Shown piece by piece: positions 49,501-49,586 of a DNA stretch of 49,586 bases (its first letter is position 1; the number at the start of each line of letters is the position of its first letter). Below the pieces are notes generated by a model. The model saw nothing but the letters and a program-made list of their open reading frames with translations, did no database searches and was not told the origin of the DNA. This stretch comes from VBDM01 sp041496705 (GTDB lineage: Bacteria; Pseudomonadota; Gammaproteobacteria; Burkholderiales; SG8-39). The stretch spans positions 1 to 49,586 of the forward strand of contig JBGQFD010000011.1 in the NCBI GenBank assembly GCA_041496705.1, written 5' to 3'. The translations under genes and the position numbers were made by a program.

Positions 49501-49586
49501 CGCCAGCGGCGGGAACTGCTTGGCGCGCGACTGATGGGGGTCGATGGCATGCTGGAACGGGAAGGCGACGTGGTGCATCTTGTGGC
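46558..49586 (+). CDS. dnaE2: error-prone DNA polymerase DnaE2 (ImuC), 3' end cut by the window
   Basis: The frame is open from the ATG at 46558 to the window end, about 1009 codons. The N-terminal PHP domain starts YAELHCLSNFSFLRGASHPD. The polymerase core has CQGRGSAANSAVCYALQV, the catalytic PPDIDVDFEHQRREEVIQYI, FPRHLSQHVGGFVISRGPL, QWDKDDLDSLGLLKVDVLGL, FQIESRAQMSMLPRL and GEYGFPESHSVSFALLAYVS. The OB-fold region near the end reads GIVTGRQRPDTASGAVFVTL. The DnaE2 type is shown by HxSNFSFLRGAS and by its place after imuB. Probably only the last 10-50 residues are missing. SOS control is through lexA. Confidence 0.94.
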   Translation, partial: MYSPIPDYAELHCLSNFSFLRGASHPDELVQRAAALGYAALALTDECSVAGVVRAYEAAKEPGLKLIVGSEVQLQNGPKLVILAASREGYGCLSEFITCGRRRSRKGRYALRWADLDGGLPGCLVLLAPPPLVSGPGSETQARAVAERFAGRAWIAAELLCGPNDRARLDGLRELAAASGMPLVAAGDVHMHQRSRRPLQDTLTAIRLGRPVQRCGHALHPNAERHLRMRMRLAQIYPTDLLTETVKIAERCDFSLEELHYEYPQELVPPGETPTPYLRRLVEDGCCKRFPQGVPDAVRELIEKELALIAELRYEPFFLTVHDIVRYARSRDILCQGRGSAANSAVCYALQVTEVNPVKQKLLFERFVSRERNEPPDIDVDFEHQRREEVIQYIYGKYGRDRAAIAATVICYRPKSALRDVGKALGLDFRQVDRIAKSVAWWDDRKDLALRLRETGFDPESPAMRRLIALSSQLLGFPRHLSQHVGGFVISRGPLASLVPIENAAMPERSVIQWDKDDLDSLGLLKVDVLGLGMLSVVRRALESVNALRGSRHSMDSLLQREDPRVYEMIRKADTIGVFQIESRAQMSMLPRLGPREFYDLVIEIAIVRPGPIQGDMVHPYLRRRAGNEAVDYPNAAVKKVLERTLGVPIFQEQVMELAVVAAGFTPGEADQLRRAMAAWRRKGGLEPFQKRLMDGMRERGISTGFAERIYRQILGFGEYGFPESHSVSFALLAYVSAWLKCYEPAAFLAALLNSQPMGFYTPSQLVQDARRHGVEVRPVDVTASQYECTLEPGEAGSAVRLGFLLVRGLSEDGAKRIVEARTQGTLQSVDDLAHRASLNRHDLKCLAAAAALQAVSGHRRQTHWAVAGVDTGRNILHGVPIAETPVVLEPPTEGENLVADYAATGLTLGRHPLALLRQHLSRMRFSTAAELRSLPGGRRARAAGIVTGRQRPDTASGAVFVTLEDETGCVNVIVWRDLTERQRRELLGARLMGVDGMLEREGDVVHLV

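Noticed and set aside
1..49586. CRISPR arrays, tRNA or rRNA genes, insertion sequences, prophage
   Set aside because: No regularly spaced repeats, no RNA-gene patterns and no transposase or phage proteins were found on either strand.

Overview
The window is a GC-rich chromosomal segment that looks like a betaproteobacterium of the Burkholderiales/Nitrosomonadales type. The reasons are the mdh / sdhCDAB-sdhE-gltA / odhAB-lpd layout, small families I associate with Betaproteobacteria (DUF3460, DUF4936), two orphan Bug/TctC-type periplasmic binding proteins, and a lexA-imuA-imuB-dnaE2 cassette. Genes are densely packed and often overlap by 4 bases (ATGA or GTGA). I see no rRNA, tRNA, CRISPR array, insertion sequence or prophage. 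This is assignment by recognition only; no database search was possible.

Region 1 (1-19300) is central carbon metabolism. On the minus strand are the 5' end of prpC, then prpB and mdh. On the plus strand are sdhC-sdhD-sdhA-sdhB-sdhE-gltA-sucA-sucB. A periplasmic dihaem cytochrome c gene (minus) interrupts this run, which resumes with lpdA and zapE. Then come acuI (acryloyl-CoA reductase), a response regulator with a degenerate GGDEF domain, and prpE (propionyl-CoA synthetase). PrpE and AcuI make propionyl-CoA, PrpC and PrpB turn it into succinate and pyruvate, and Sdh, FumC and Mdh carry the succinate on. So the locus links propionate use to the TCA cycle. After prpE lies the stump of a GlcG/HbpS-like gene cut off at a tandem repeat.

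Region 2 (19400-28600) is more accessory: an ACMSD-like amidohydrolase, fumC with a YciI-like gene, two Bug receptors, a gentisate-dioxygenase-like cupin, a MipA/OmpV-like outer-membrane protein, a SnoaL-like protein and a MetE-like zinc methyltransferase. It resembles a catabolic gene set, but its substrate cannot be read from the sequence.

Region 3 (28700-36400, all minus) starts in transcription order with a fused class II aldolase/short-chain dehydrogenase overlapping mtnA, a candidate 5'-deoxy- or methylthio-pentose salvage module. It is followed by a structured intergenic region and a histidine-phosphatase-fold protein whose catalytic His is replaced by Pro. Last are a membrane histidine kinase and, 7 bp later, a Ser/Thr protein kinase carrying two receiver domains, a possible His-to-Asp-to-Ser/Thr signalling pair.

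Region 4 (36400-42460) is housekeeping: a GNAT acetyltransferase, an NRDE/TANGO2 protein, DUF4936, ygfZ, then the tight mltG-tmk-holB-tatD run. Region 5 (42460-end) has an AT-rich gap with a doubtful small ORF, a TPR lipoprotein, DUF3460, and the SOS mutagenesis cassette lexA-imuA-imuB-dnaE2 behind a near-consensus SOS box. The dnaE2 gene runs off the end of the window.
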